Assembly (NCBI RefSeq): GCF_003696345.1
Contig: NZ_RFLX01000008.1
Coordinates: 62,001 to 126,000, forward strand
Direction of reading: 5' to 3'
Length of the DNA: 64,000 nucleotides
Source of the DNA: Teichococcus wenyumeiae
Lineage (GTDB): Bacteria; Pseudomonadota; Alphaproteobacteria; Acetobacterales; Acetobacteraceae
Shown here: piece by piece, positions 42,575 through 51,147 of the stretch
Layout: every line of letters starts with the position of its first letter
Numbering within the stretch: the stretch's first letter is position 1
Notes under the pieces: generated by a model
What the model saw: only the letters and a program-made list of their open reading frames with translations
Told to the model about the DNA's origin: nothing
The model's database searches: none
Made by a program: the position numbers and the translations under genes

Positions 42575-43614
42575 GGCACGGCGCTCGCCGGTTGCCGCGC
42601 CGCCAGCAGCGATGCCCCGCCGAGCCAGAGCCCGCCCACCGCCAGCAGCCCCGGCAGCGCCGCCACCGCCGCAGCCGCCCCCAGGGCGGGCGCCACGATC
42701 CAGACCCAGTGCGCGCCGAGCCCAGCCAGGATGCAGCCGCCCAGCCCGGCCAGCGCCGCCGGGCTACGCCGCACCGGGCCGGCCAGCAGCGCCAGCGCCG
42801 GCAGCAGCCCCGCCAGCAGCAGGGACAGCGCGCCCAGCCAGACCCAGCCGGAGGCTTGGCGTGGCAGGTACCAGGCGACCTTGCCCGGCAGGTTGCCGTA
42901 CCAGACCACCAGGAACTGCACGAAGCCGAGGTAGAGCGCGGCCAGGCATGTGGCCATCAGCAGCCCGGCGATATCGCCCGTCGCCCCCCGCCCCGCCGGG
43001 CGCAGCAGGCAGGCCCACGCCAGTGCCGCCAGCACCTGCAACAGCAGCCACTGCAAGCCGAAGGCGGTGGAAGAAAAGGATGCCTGCAGCGACTGCATCC
43101 AGTCGAAACCCAGCATCGTGGTGGCGGCGAGGTGAAAGACCAGCGCCAGGGCCGCCGCGGCCTCCCGCCTGCCGCCGGGGCGCAGCCGCAGCAGCAGGAA
43201 GCCCGCCAGCGCCCAGCCGCAGAGCGCCACCGCCCCGCGCAGCGCGAAGCCCGGCCGGTTGAGATAGAGATGCACCAGATCCGCCGGCAGCGCAGCGGCA
43301 CCGCCCGTCCAGGGGTAGAGCGCGCCGGCGCCCGCCAGCAGCGGCACCGCCAGCGGCAGAAACAGCGGCAGACCCGACACGGCGGGGGCCAGCACCGGGC
43401 GCAGCGCATCGCCCCAGCGGCCGCCGGTCAGCGCATGCAGCGCCAGCAGCGCCATGGCCCCCAGCGACAGCCCCAGCCAGAAGACCAGCCCGACCAGCCA
43501 GCCCGCCACCGCATCCCGCCCGCCGCCCGGCAGCAGCAGCGCCCAGCCCAGCAGCAGCAGCAGCGACGCGGCGGCGCCACACAGCCCGGCCCTGCGCGGG
43601 GGCGGCATCCTCAT
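42571..43614 (-). CDS. actF: Alternative complex III subunit ActF (second quinol-binding membrane subunit)
   Basis: A 347-residue polytopic membrane protein with about ten hydrophobic segments. The stretch ATTMLGFDWMQSLQASFSST is characteristic of the ActC/ActF membrane subunits of ACIII. GNLPGKVAWYLPRQASGWVW is another recognisable block. ATG 43614 overlaps the actE stop. ACIII oxidises quinol and reduces a c-type cytochrome or the oxidase directly, replacing the bc1 complex. ActF is shorter and less conserved than ActC. It contains many Ala/Leu-rich helices and no cofactor motif. Confidence 0.85.
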   Translation of the reverse strand: MRMPPPRRAGLCGAAASLLLLLGWALLLPGGGRDAVAGWLVGLVFWLGLSLGAMALLALHALTGGRWGDALRPVLAPAVSGLPLFLPLAVPLLAGAGALYPWTGGAAALPADLVHLYLNRPGFALRGAVALCGWALAGFLLLRLRPGGRREAAAALALVFHLAATTMLGFDWMQSLQASFSSTAFGLQWLLLQVLAALAWACLLRPAGRGATGDIAGLLMATCLAALYLGFVQFLVVWYGNLPGKVAWYLPRQASGWVWLGALSLLLAGLLPALALLAGPVRRSPAALAGLGGCILAGLGAHWVWIVAPALGAAAAVAALPGLLAVGGLWLGGASLLAARQPASAVP

Positions 43615-44126
43615 GGCAATTGCTCCGCGAGGCCCGGCACTTCCGCCACCCGCGCGTGGCGGGAGAGTTGCAGCGCGCGGATATAGGCGGCGATGGCCCA
43701 GCGGTCGGCCGGCTCCACGCGGTCGGCATAGGAATACATCACGCCATAGCCGTTCGTGATGACGTCGAAGAAATGCCGGGCCGGCGCCGCGCGCAGCCGG
43801 GCGATGTGGTAGGAGGGCGGCGCCGGAAAGCCGCGGCGGACGATCATGCCATCCCCTTCCCCGGCCGCGCCGTGGCAGGGGGTGCAGAAGATGGCGTAGC
43901 GTTCCTGCCCGCGCGCCAGCAGCGCGGCATCGACCGGTGGCGGCGTGGCGCCGGCGGCCTGCCGCGCCAACTCGCCGCGCGCCACGGTGCCTTCCGGCAG
44001 GGTACGGGCCGCGCCGCCGGGCCAGGCGCTGGTATTGCCATAGGTGTCCAGCCGCTTCTGCTGCGTCATCTCCGGCTTGCAGCCCGGCAGGGCCAGCAGC
44101 AGCAGGGCCAGCAACGCCCGCCTCAT
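43611..44126 (-). CDS. actE: Alternative complex III monohaem cytochrome c subunit ActE
   Basis: A 171-residue lipoprotein-like cytochrome. The leader ends in LALPGC, so the mature protein is probably lipid-anchored. A single haem motif CTPCH lies near residue 94, and the axial Met is likely in NGYGVMYSYADRV. The typical ACIII blocks MTQQKRLDTYGNTS and ERYAIFCTPCHG are present. It passes electrons from ACIII towards the oxidase. It overlaps actD and actF by four bases each. Confidence 0.92.
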   Translation of the reverse strand: MRRALLALLLLALPGCKPEMTQQKRLDTYGNTSAWPGGAARTLPEGTVARGELARQAAGATPPPVDAALLARGQERYAIFCTPCHGAAGEGDGMIVRRGFPAPPSYHIARLRAAPARHFFDVITNGYGVMYSYADRVEPADRWAIAAYIRALQLSRHARVAEVPGLAEQLP

Positions 44127-44644
44127 CGCGGCACCGCATGGACCGAAATCGTGTCGATCCCCTCCAGCAGCGCCATGAGGCGCGGGATATCGGCCAGCGG
44201 GTCCGCCACGCTGAGAAAGAAACGGTCCTGGCTGGCGCGTTCGAAGCCCGGCACGGCGAAGACCGGGTGATGCAGCCGGGGCAAGCCGCTGCCGAGAAAG
44301 AAGGCCAGCGCCCCCACCAGCGTGGCGCAGAGGATGCCGGCCTCGAAAGCCAGGATCACGAAGGTCTGCCAACTGTTCAGCGGCCGGCCGCCGAGGTTCA
44401 GCGGGTAATCCACCACGGCGCTGTACCAGCACATGGCGAAGACCAGCCCGGCGGCGACGAGCCCCGCCAGCAGCATCGGCAGCCGCAGCCGTGGCTCCGG
44501 CAGCGCCAGGGCATCGGGCAGGCCTTCTACGGGGAAAGGCGTATGCGCATCCAGCCCGCGCAGCCCCGCCTCCCGGGCGCGGCGGGCGGCCTGCAACAGC
44601 GTCTCGGGATTCTCGAACTCGGCCAGCAGCAGCGGCGCCGTCAT
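44123..44644 (-). CDS. actD: Alternative complex III subunit ActD (DUF3341)
   Basis: A 173-residue DUF3341 protein with two transmembrane helices. It opens with the family block LLAEFENPETLLQAARRARE and DAHTPFPVEGLPDAL. The C-terminal soluble part carries HPVFAVPGFERASQDRFFLS. ActD is an integral subunit without cofactors. It overlaps actC and actE. Confidence 0.93.
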   Translation of the reverse strand: MTAPLLLAEFENPETLLQAARRAREAGLRGLDAHTPFPVEGLPDALALPEPRLRLPMLLAGLVAAGLVFAMCWYSAVVDYPLNLGGRPLNSWQTFVILAFEAGILCATLVGALAFFLGSGLPRLHHPVFAVPGFERASQDRFFLSVADPLADIPRLMALLEGIDTISVHAVPR

Positions 44645-45996
44645 CGGGACTGCTCCCGCTGGTGCAGCAGCCTGCCCAGGTCATGCATCGCGGCGGCCGG
44701 CAGGATGCGCGCGAAGACCAGCATCAGGAAGGCGAAGAAGCCAAGAGAGCCCGCCAGGATCAGCCAGTCCCACAGCGTGGGCACGAAGACGCCGCGCATG
44801 GCCGGCAGGTGGGTATGGGAGAGCGTGTTCCAGATGATCAGGATGCGCTCCAGCCACATGCCGATATTCAGCACCACCGCCACCGCCACCACCGCCGCAA
44901 TGCTGCGCCGCGCGCGGCCGGACCACAGCAGTTGCGGCACCAGCAGGTTGCAGCCCAGCATGGCGAGGTAGAGCGGCGCGTAATCGCCCGTGAAAAGGAA
45001 GCGCAGATGCTCGCGTTCCGCTGGGTCGCCGCTGGTCCAGGCGCTGAACCATTCGGTGCCGTAGGAGAGCGCCATGCCCAGCGAGCCAGCCAGGATGATC
45101 TTGCCCATCACCGCGAAATGCCGATGCGTGATAACAGCCTGCAGCCCCAGCCCCTGGCGGATCAGCGCCGCCAGCACCACCACCATGCCGAAGCCGGAGA
45201 AGAGCGCGCCGATGACGAAATAGGGCGGAAAGATCGTCTCCTGCCAGCCGGGCATCAGGCTGGCGGCGAAATCCATGGCGGCCACGCTGTGCACCGAAAC
45301 CACCAGCGGCAGCGCCAGGGCGGCCAGCGTGCGGTAAAGCCTGTCGTGCAACTGCCAATGGCGGGCGGAGCCGCGCCAGCCGAGTGCCAGCAGCCCGTAG
45401 ATAACCTGCCCCGCGCGGGTGCGGGCACGGTCCCGCAGCGTCGCCATGTCCGGGATCAGGCCGAGAAAAAAGAAGATCAAGGAAAATACGAGATAGGCGA
45501 CGATGGAAGCGAAGTCCCAGACCAGCGCGCTGCGCCATTGCGGCCAGAGGTCCATGCTGTTGGGATAAGGCGTCAGCCAATAGGCATAGCCCGGCCGCCC
45601 CAGGTGCAGGATGGGAAAGATCCCGGCGATGGAGACGGCGAAGATCGTCATCACCTCCGCGAAGCGGTTGATGGCGGCGCGCCAGGGCTGGCGCGTCAGC
45701 AGCAGGGCCGCGGAGATGAAGGTGCCGGCATTGCCGATGCCGATCCACCAGACATAGTTGGCAATGGGAAAACCCCAGACCACGCCGGTGTTGTTGCCCA
45801 GGATGCCGATGCCGCGCACGAAGAGGAGCGCGATGCAGCCCGCCAGCATCAGCGTCATCAGCGAGGCCAGGGCGAAGGCGATGAGCCAGGCACGTCCGGG
45901 CTTTCGCCGCTGCACGCGGTTGGAGATGGTAGCGACCAGTTGGCGATAGGTCGCCTGCGGGGGCAGCAGGCCGGCGGCGGGGTCGGGCGCGCTCAC
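44641..45996 (-). CDS. actC: Alternative complex III membrane subunit ActC (NrfD-like)
   Basis: A 451-residue NrfD-family protein with about ten helices. Its key segments are VVWGFPIANYVWWIGIGNAG, ISAALLLTRQPWRAAINRF, HSVAAMDFAASLMPGWQETI and the GKIILAGSLG block. It is thought to hold the quinol site opposite ActB. GTG 45996 overlaps the actB stop. All helices and the conserved His/Glu-rich periplasmic loops appear intact. Confidence 0.94.
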   Translation of the reverse strand: MSAPDPAAGLLPPQATYRQLVATISNRVQRRKPGRAWLIAFALASLMTLMLAGCIALLFVRGIGILGNNTGVVWGFPIANYVWWIGIGNAGTFISAALLLTRQPWRAAINRFAEVMTIFAVSIAGIFPILHLGRPGYAYWLTPYPNSMDLWPQWRSALVWDFASIVAYLVFSLIFFFLGLIPDMATLRDRARTRAGQVIYGLLALGWRGSARHWQLHDRLYRTLAALALPLVVSVHSVAAMDFAASLMPGWQETIFPPYFVIGALFSGFGMVVVLAALIRQGLGLQAVITHRHFAVMGKIILAGSLGMALSYGTEWFSAWTSGDPAEREHLRFLFTGDYAPLYLAMLGCNLLVPQLLWSGRARRSIAAVVAVAVVLNIGMWLERILIIWNTLSHTHLPAMRGVFVPTLWDWLILAGSLGFFAFLMLVFARILPAAAMHDLGRLLHQREQSR

Positions 45997-48806
45997 GCCT
46001 CATCCTCCAGCGCCGGGTTGGCGTTGCGGGCCTGCGCCAGATAGGTGGTGCGCGGGCGGGTGTTCAGCTCCTCCAGCAGCGCGTAATGCTGCGGCTCCCG
46101 CCGCAGGGCCGATACGGCGGAGCCCGGCTTCTTCAGGTCGCCAAAGGAAATCGCCTGGGCAGGACAGGCGGATTGGCAGGCGGTCTGCACCTCGCCATCC
46201 GCGATCTCCCGCCCTTCCCGCGCGGCGGCGCGGCGGGCGGCGGAGATGCGCTGGGTGCAGTAGGTGCATTTCTCCATCACGCCACGGCCGCGCACCGTCA
46301 CTTCCGGGTTGCGCTGCGCCGCCACCAGCGGGTCGCCCTGGTTGGCGTATTCCTGCCCGTCGGCATAGCCATGGAAATTGAAGCGCCGCACCTTGTAGGG
46401 GCAGTTGCCCTGGCAGAAGCGGGTGCCGATGCAGCGGTTGTAGACCTGCACGTTCAGCCCCTCCGCATCATGGACGGAAGCGGCGACGGGGCAGACCGGC
46501 TCGCAGGGCGCGGTTTCGCAATGCATGCAGGGCACGGGCTGGAAACCGGGGCGCGGGTCCTGCTCGCTCTCGCCCAGGTGGTAGGTGTCGATGCGCAGCC
46601 AGTGCATGTCCCGCCGGGCCGCCACCTCCTCCGGCCCCACCACCGGCACGTTGTTCTCGGCCCGGCAGGCAAGGACGCAGGCATTGCAGCCGATGCAGAG
46701 CGTGGTGTCGATCACCATGGCCCAGGCGGCACCGGCCTGCCCGCCCACCGCCGGAAAGAGGCTGGCAGGCTGCGGCTGTTCCGCCGGTGGCATGGCGGCG
46801 CGGGCGGCGAATTCCTCCAGCGACAGCGTGGGCAGCAGCCTGGTGCTCTCGCCTTCCAGCTTATGCGCTTCCTGCGGGCGCAGCAGTTCCGCCTGTTCCC
46901 CGGAGGCTTCCAGTTCAAGGCCCGGCAGCATCCAGCGCGCCGCATCCTGGCGCAGCGCATAGGCATTGGCGCCGATGCCATCACCGATCGCCCCCGCCCG
47001 CTGCCGCCCGCCGCCGAGATGCAGCGCCGCCACGCCTTCCGCCATGCCGGGTTGCAGCATCACCGGCGCCGTCAGCTCACGGCCGCCCAGGCGCAGGCGC
47101 ACCAGATCGCCGTCGCGCAGCGCGCGGGCGCGGGCCTCGGCGGGCGCCAGCAGCAGGGCATTGCCCCAGACCTGCCGGGTCAGCGGCTTCGGGCATTCCT
47201 GCAGCCAGGGATTGTTGGCGAAGCGCCCGTCCCAGAGCATGGGGTCCGGCCGCAGCAACAGGGCCAGGCCCGGCGGCAGCGGCGCGGGCGGCAGGTCCGG
47301 CAGGGCTGGCGCGGGCGGCAGCACGGGCACGGCGGCGCTGCCGGCCACCACGCCGTCATGCAGCGCCTGGCGCCAGAGCGGCTCGAAGGCAGCCTCGCCC
47401 CAGGCTTCCATCCAGGTTTCGCGCAGGGCGGCATGGGCATCCAGCCCATCGCGCCCGCCTAGCAGGCCCAGCACGGTGGCGGCGGAATGGCCGCCGTGCA
47501 GTGGCGTGATCAGCGGCTGGGCGATGCTGGCGGTGCCGTCCGGCGCCAGATGGTCGGCCCAATCCTCCAGCGGGTGCCGCTCCGGCAGGTGCCAACGGCA
47601 GAGCATCGCCGTCTCGTCGCGCCAGGGGCCGAGATGGATGGTCAGGGCACGGCTCTTGCCCAGCGCCTCACCGAAGCCGAGATCGGCCGGCGCGTCATAG
47701 GCCGGGTTGGCGCCCAGGATCAGCAGGGTGTCCAGGCTGCCGTCCCGCAGCGCCTCGGCCAGCGGCGCCAGGGGCAAGGCGGGCTCGGGTGCCGGCAGGT
47801 AATCGACCGGGGCACCAAGCCGGACGTTGATCCAATGCACCAGCGCATGCAGCTCCGGCGGCGCCCAGGGGCCGGCCAGCGCCACCGCCTCCCCCGGATG
47901 CGCCTGCAGGTCGGCGGCCAGGGCGTCCAGGAAGCGCCGGGCGGCTGGCGGCAGGTCAGGCTCCGCCACCGCCGCGCCCAGCCGCGCCGCCAGGGCGATG
48001 GCGAGATCCCGCACCTCCCAGGGGCGCAGCGCCAGCCGGTGGTCGGCCTTGGCGCCGGTATTGGTCAGCAGCGGCTCCGCCGCGTAGAGCCGCAGGAAGG
48101 GTGCTTCCCGCCCCCGCCGCGCCTGCCGCCGGGCCGCGAAGGCGCGGGCGTGGGCGACCTGTTCCGGCCCCGGCCCCAGCGGGTCGGCATCCAGCGTCAG
48201 GACCACGCGAGCGCTTTCCAGGCGCGGGCGGGCGCGCAGGCGCTGGCCGAAGGCGGCCTCGGCGCCGGCCAGAGCATTGCGCTCGTCCACCGGCTCCTCC
48301 GCGTGCCATTGCGCGGCGGGGAAGCGGGCGCGCAGCCGGCCGATCAGCCGCCGCAGGGTGGGCGAGGTGACATGCCCGGTCAGCAGGTGCAGCCCGGCGC
48401 CGCCCCGCGCCTCCAGCGCCGCCAGCCGGGGCTTCAGGGCGGACAGGAAAGCCTCGAAGGAAGCCGGCCGCCCTTCCTGCCGCACGGTGCGGGAGCGGTC
48501 GGGGTCGTAGAGGGAAAGGATCGCCGCCTCGGTGAAGGCATCGGTGCCGCCGAGGCTGGCGGGGTGCAGCGCATTGCCCTCCAGCTTCACCGGCCGCCCC
48601 TCGAAGCAGGTGGCCAACACGCCGCGGCCATAGCCGTTCAGCGCCAGGGTGGTGGCGAAGCGCCGTGGCAGGCCGGGCACCTGGCCCTCGGGCGCCTCGA
48701 CATAGGGGATGATCTCCTCCGCCGGCTCGCCGCAGGAGGTGAGCGTCAGCGCCGAGGCCAGCAGGCCCAGCGCCGCCTGCCGCCGCCCCAGGGAAGGCCC
48801 GCTCAC
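45993..48806 (-). CDS. actB: Alternative complex III iron-sulfur subunit ActB (molybdopterin-oxidoreductase-like)
   Basis: A 937-residue periplasmic subunit fusing a molybdoenzyme-like half with a ferredoxin half. GTG 48806 overlaps the actA stop. The N-terminus has a twin-arginine-type leader (GRRQAALGLLASALTLTSCG) and then EEIIPYV and VKLEGNALHPASLGGTDAFT. The first half, as in other ActB proteins, lacks an obvious molybdopterin cysteine. The C-terminal third has four cysteine clusters: CIGCNACVLACRAENN, CMHCETAPCEPVCP, CIGTRFCQGNCPYKVRRFN and CTYCTQRI with CQSACPAQAIS. These hold three 4Fe-4S and one 3Fe-4S centre by family knowledge. Confidence 0.95.
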   Translation of the reverse strand: MSGPSLGRRQAALGLLASALTLTSCGEPAEEIIPYVEAPEGQVPGLPRRFATTLALNGYGRGVLATCFEGRPVKLEGNALHPASLGGTDAFTEAAILSLYDPDRSRTVRQEGRPASFEAFLSALKPRLAALEARGGAGLHLLTGHVTSPTLRRLIGRLRARFPAAQWHAEEPVDERNALAGAEAAFGQRLRARPRLESARVVLTLDADPLGPGPEQVAHARAFAARRQARRGREAPFLRLYAAEPLLTNTGAKADHRLALRPWEVRDLAIALAARLGAAVAEPDLPPAARRFLDALAADLQAHPGEAVALAGPWAPPELHALVHWINVRLGAPVDYLPAPEPALPLAPLAEALRDGSLDTLLILGANPAYDAPADLGFGEALGKSRALTIHLGPWRDETAMLCRWHLPERHPLEDWADHLAPDGTASIAQPLITPLHGGHSAATVLGLLGGRDGLDAHAALRETWMEAWGEAAFEPLWRQALHDGVVAGSAAVPVLPPAPALPDLPPAPLPPGLALLLRPDPMLWDGRFANNPWLQECPKPLTRQVWGNALLLAPAEARARALRDGDLVRLRLGGRELTAPVMLQPGMAEGVAALHLGGGRQRAGAIGDGIGANAYALRQDAARWMLPGLELEASGEQAELLRPQEAHKLEGESTRLLPTLSLEEFAARAAMPPAEQPQPASLFPAVGGQAGAAWAMVIDTTLCIGCNACVLACRAENNVPVVGPEEVAARRDMHWLRIDTYHLGESEQDPRPGFQPVPCMHCETAPCEPVCPVAASVHDAEGLNVQVYNRCIGTRFCQGNCPYKVRRFNFHGYADGQEYANQGDPLVAAQRNPEVTVRGRGVMEKCTYCTQRISAARRAAAREGREIADGEVQTACQSACPAQAISFGDLKKPGSAVSALRREPQHYALLEELNTRPRTTYLAQARNANPALEDEA

Positions 48807-49459
48807 CGGTGGCACCGCGAGCAATCCGTCAGGTGCTCGGTCTCGATCATGGAGTGGCGGATCAGCGCCTCGCCGCGCGCGCGCTGGTCCGGCGGCGGGG
48901 TCCAGTCCATGTCGAAGACCTGCTCCCGTGGCCGCAGGTGCGGCGCAGGGTCGCGGTGGCAGCTCAGGCACCAGCCCATGGTCATGGGCTCCGCCTGATA
49001 GACCTGCTGCATGGATTGCACCGGGCCATGGCAGGTGCTGCAGCCGACGCCCTTGGCCACATGCACGCTGTGGTCGAAAAAGACGTAGTCCGGCAGCCGG
49101 TGCACCCGCTTCCAGGCCAGCGGCTCCTTCTCCGCCAGGCTCTGCCGCACCGGGGCCAGCATGGCGGCCTCGGTCCAGATCTGGGAATGGCAGGTCATGC
49201 AGGTATGGGTCGGCGGCATGCCGGCGAAGCGGGACTGCACGACCGACTGGTGGCACATGCGGCAATCCAGCCCCAGCTCCCCCACATGGTGCGCGTGGCT
49301 GAACTGCACGGGCTGCTCCACCGTGTCGTTGCGGCGCGTCATGTGCGGCGTGAAGGGCAGCGCCAGCATCACAGCCAGCCCGGCCAGCAGCAGCAGCGCC
49401 AGCCCCGCCAGCACGGCGCGGAACAGCGTATCCGCACTGGGTGAGAAATGCTGCGCCAT
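48803..49459 (-). CDS. actA: Alternative complex III pentahaem cytochrome c subunit ActA
   Basis: First gene of the operon. A 218-residue protein with one N-terminal membrane helix (about residues 15-38) and a periplasmic domain. Five haem-attachment motifs are visible: CRMCH, CMTCH, CSTCH, CLSCH and CSRCH. PVQFSHAHHVGELGLDCRMC and MGWCLSCHRDP are ActA signatures. ATG 49459 begins MAQHFSPSAD; a longer frame upstream lacks similarity. It transfers electrons from the ActB iron-sulfur chain to ActE. Confidence 0.95.
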   Translation of the reverse strand: MAQHFSPSADTLFRAVLAGLALLLLAGLAVMLALPFTPHMTRRNDTVEQPVQFSHAHHVGELGLDCRMCHQSVVQSRFAGMPPTHTCMTCHSQIWTEAAMLAPVRQSLAEKEPLAWKRVHRLPDYVFFDHSVHVAKGVGCSTCHGPVQSMQQVYQAEPMTMGWCLSCHRDPAPHLRPREQVFDMDWTPPPDQRARGEALIRHSMIETEHLTDCSRCHR

Positions 49460-49796
49460 CGGCTGGTCACATCCCCCTGGTCCCGCACCGCAACTCCTGG
49501 CTGCCGAGTGGCGGCACCCGGAAGCTGAATCCACGGAACTGGGGAAGGTTACGCCCGCCGCCTGAATCCTACCCCGAATTCATGAAGCGTCACCGTTGCG
49601 GCACAAGGCAGGCCTTCAGAATGAGGCGAAAAGCGCATCTCAGACGCTCTAGGCACGATAAATGTCCTCTGCATCGGCCAGCCCATGGCTGCGGGAGCAT
49701 CCCTGGCCGGGTACCAGTGCCAGGTTGCCCACCCTTTCCCCCTTGCGGCTTGCCCACCCTTCAGGCGAAGGCACCTGCTTTGGGACCGAGGCAGGC
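49460..49796. other. Divergent intergenic region actA / PhnA-domain gene (337 bp)
   Basis: This gap must hold the promoter of the 11-kb ACIII-oxidase operon on the minus strand and that of the small PhnA-domain gene on the plus strand. I searched for FNR, RegA-like palindromes and clear -35/-10 pairs and found none I could support. Short open frames here have no recognisable product. Confidence 0.5.
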
Positions 49797-50102
49797 ATGG
49801 CCAACGACAGCGATGACTATGTGTATGACGAAGCCACGGGCGAATGGCGGCCTGCTTCCGAGGTAGCCGCCAATCAGGCCACCGCCCGGCCCGAAGTCCG
49901 TGACGCGGCCGGGAACCTTCTGGCGGATGGGGATGCGGTGACCCTCATCAAGGACCTGAAGGTCAAAGGGGCAAACCAGGTTCTGAAGCAGGGGACGGTG
50001 ATCCGGTCTATCCGCCTCACGGACGATGACCAGGAGATCGACTGCCGCCACGACACCATCAAGGGCCTGGTCCTGCGGGCGGAGTTCGTGCGCAAGCGCT
50101 GA
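49797..50102 (+). CDS. PhnA/YjdM-domain protein
   Basis: A 101-residue soluble protein. The C-terminal two thirds is the PhnA (YjdM) domain: VRDAAGNLLADGDAVTLIKD, then LKVKGANQVLKQGTVIRSIR and DDDQEIDCRHDTIKGLVLRA. The N-terminal zinc ribbon of full-length YjdM is absent; instead there is an acidic segment (MANDSDDYVYDEATGEW). Although named for alkylphosphonate use, the family's role is not established. ATG 49797 follows GAGGCAGGC. Confidence 0.85.
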   Translation: MANDSDDYVYDEATGEWRPASEVAANQATARPEVRDAAGNLLADGDAVTLIKDLKVKGANQVLKQGTVIRSIRLTDDDQEIDCRHDTIKGLVLRAEFVRKR

Positions 50103-50141
50103 GCCCCCCTCTGCAGAAGGGCCAAGCGGGATTCAGCCCGT

Positions 50142-50178
50142 GGCCCCGCGCCCGGCCACAGAAGCCGGTCGCGGGGCC
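50142..50178. terminator. Hairpin between convergent PhnA-domain and hydrolase genes
   Basis: Perfect 9-bp arms GGCCCCGCG / CGCGGGGCC. The 19-base loop itself contains CCGG/CCGG pairing. It lies in the 86-bp gap between two convergent genes and could stop both transcripts. Confidence 0.5.
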
Positions 50179-50188
50179 TTGCCGAGCC

Positions 50189-51049
50189 TCAGTAGACGAT
50201 GAAGCCCTTGATCGCGTCCATCATCGCTTCCGGCTCATCGGCGCGGATGGAGTGGCTGCTGTTGGCGAAGATGCGCAGGTCGGAGCCGGGGATCAGCTCA
50301 TGGATCTCCCGCGAGAATTCCGGGGCGCAGATCCAGTCATGCGCGCCGCCCAGCACCAGCGTCTTGGCGGTGATCTTCGGCAGTTCCGGGCGCAGGTCGT
50401 AGCTGCGCAGGAAGCCGCCGGGGCGGAAGGCGCGGTTCAGCGCCTCGGGCTCATGCAGGGTGCGGGCGCGGCCATCCTTGCTGCGCTGGGGGTCGTAGGT
50501 GGTGGAATAAAGCGGCCCCATCACGTCATAATAGTGCTGCACCTTCTCCAGCGTATCCAACTCGCCGTTCCAGAGCATGTCGCAGACACGCTGCTGTTCC
50601 GGCGTGCCGCGCTCGGCCACGATCTGCTGCGCGCGCGGCATGAAGCCGCTATGCGCCGCCGTGACGACGCAGACGAGATGCGAGACGGAATCCGGGTAGC
50701 GCGCCGCATGCGCCATGGCGACCATGCCGCCGTAGCTGGTGCCGATGGAAACGATGGGCCCGAGGCCGAGATACTGCCGCAGGGCTTCCAGATCCTCGAC
50801 ATTCTCATCGAGATTGTAGCGCTCGGGGTCGCCTTTGGCGGAACGCCCCTGGCCGCGGTGGTCGATATAGACAAGCTGCATCCGCTCCGCGAGCGGGGAG
50901 AATCCGGGCTTGAAGCCGCTGTGGTCGCTGCCGGGGCCGCCATGCAGCACGAAGGCCACCGGGCGCTCCCGCATCCGCGGGCCATCCGGCACCAGCCCCA
51001 TGCCTTCGACGTCGAAGTAAATCTCGGTATCGCGAATCTTGGCGCGCAT
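50189..51049 (-). CDS. Proline iminopeptidase-like alpha/beta hydrolase
   Basis: A 286-residue serine hydrolase of the S33 family. The HGGPG oxyanion motif occurs in FVLHGGPGSDHSG. The nucleophile elbow is GTSYGG, the catalytic Asp probably lies in GGAHDWICAP, and the His in NSSHSIRADE. YIDHRGQGRS is a further family block. S33 enzymes remove N-terminal proline or hydrolyse lactones and amides; the substrate is not determined. No signal peptide. ATG 51049. It follows nrdA on the same strand but a strong terminator separates the two. Confidence 0.85.
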   Translation of the reverse strand: MRAKIRDTEIYFDVEGMGLVPDGPRMRERPVAFVLHGGPGSDHSGFKPGFSPLAERMQLVYIDHRGQGRSAKGDPERYNLDENVEDLEALRQYLGLGPIVSIGTSYGGMVAMAHAARYPDSVSHLVCVVTAAHSGFMPRAQQIVAERGTPEQQRVCDMLWNGELDTLEKVQHYYDVMGPLYSTTYDPQRSKDGRARTLHEPEALNRAFRPGGFLRSYDLRPELPKITAKTLVLGGAHDWICAPEFSREIHELIPGSDLRIFANSSHSIRADEPEAMMDAIKGFIVY

Positions 51050-51092
51050 GAACGTCCTCGGTTCTTCAGTAACGGGACGATCATAAAGCCAA

Positions 51093-51122
51093 GGGCCGGT
51101 CGGGGTGAATCCCCGCCGGCCC
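51093..51122 (-). terminator. Terminator after nrdA
   Basis: GGGCCGG-CGGGG paired with CCCC-G-CCGGCCC, a 12-bp stem with one bulged base and a 5-6 base loop. It begins about 25 bases after the nrdA stop. On the minus strand it is followed by TTGGCTTTAT. Best terminator candidate of the window. Confidence 0.65.
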
Positions 51123-51147
51123 TGGTCCGTTCAGCCTCGCGCCCGCA

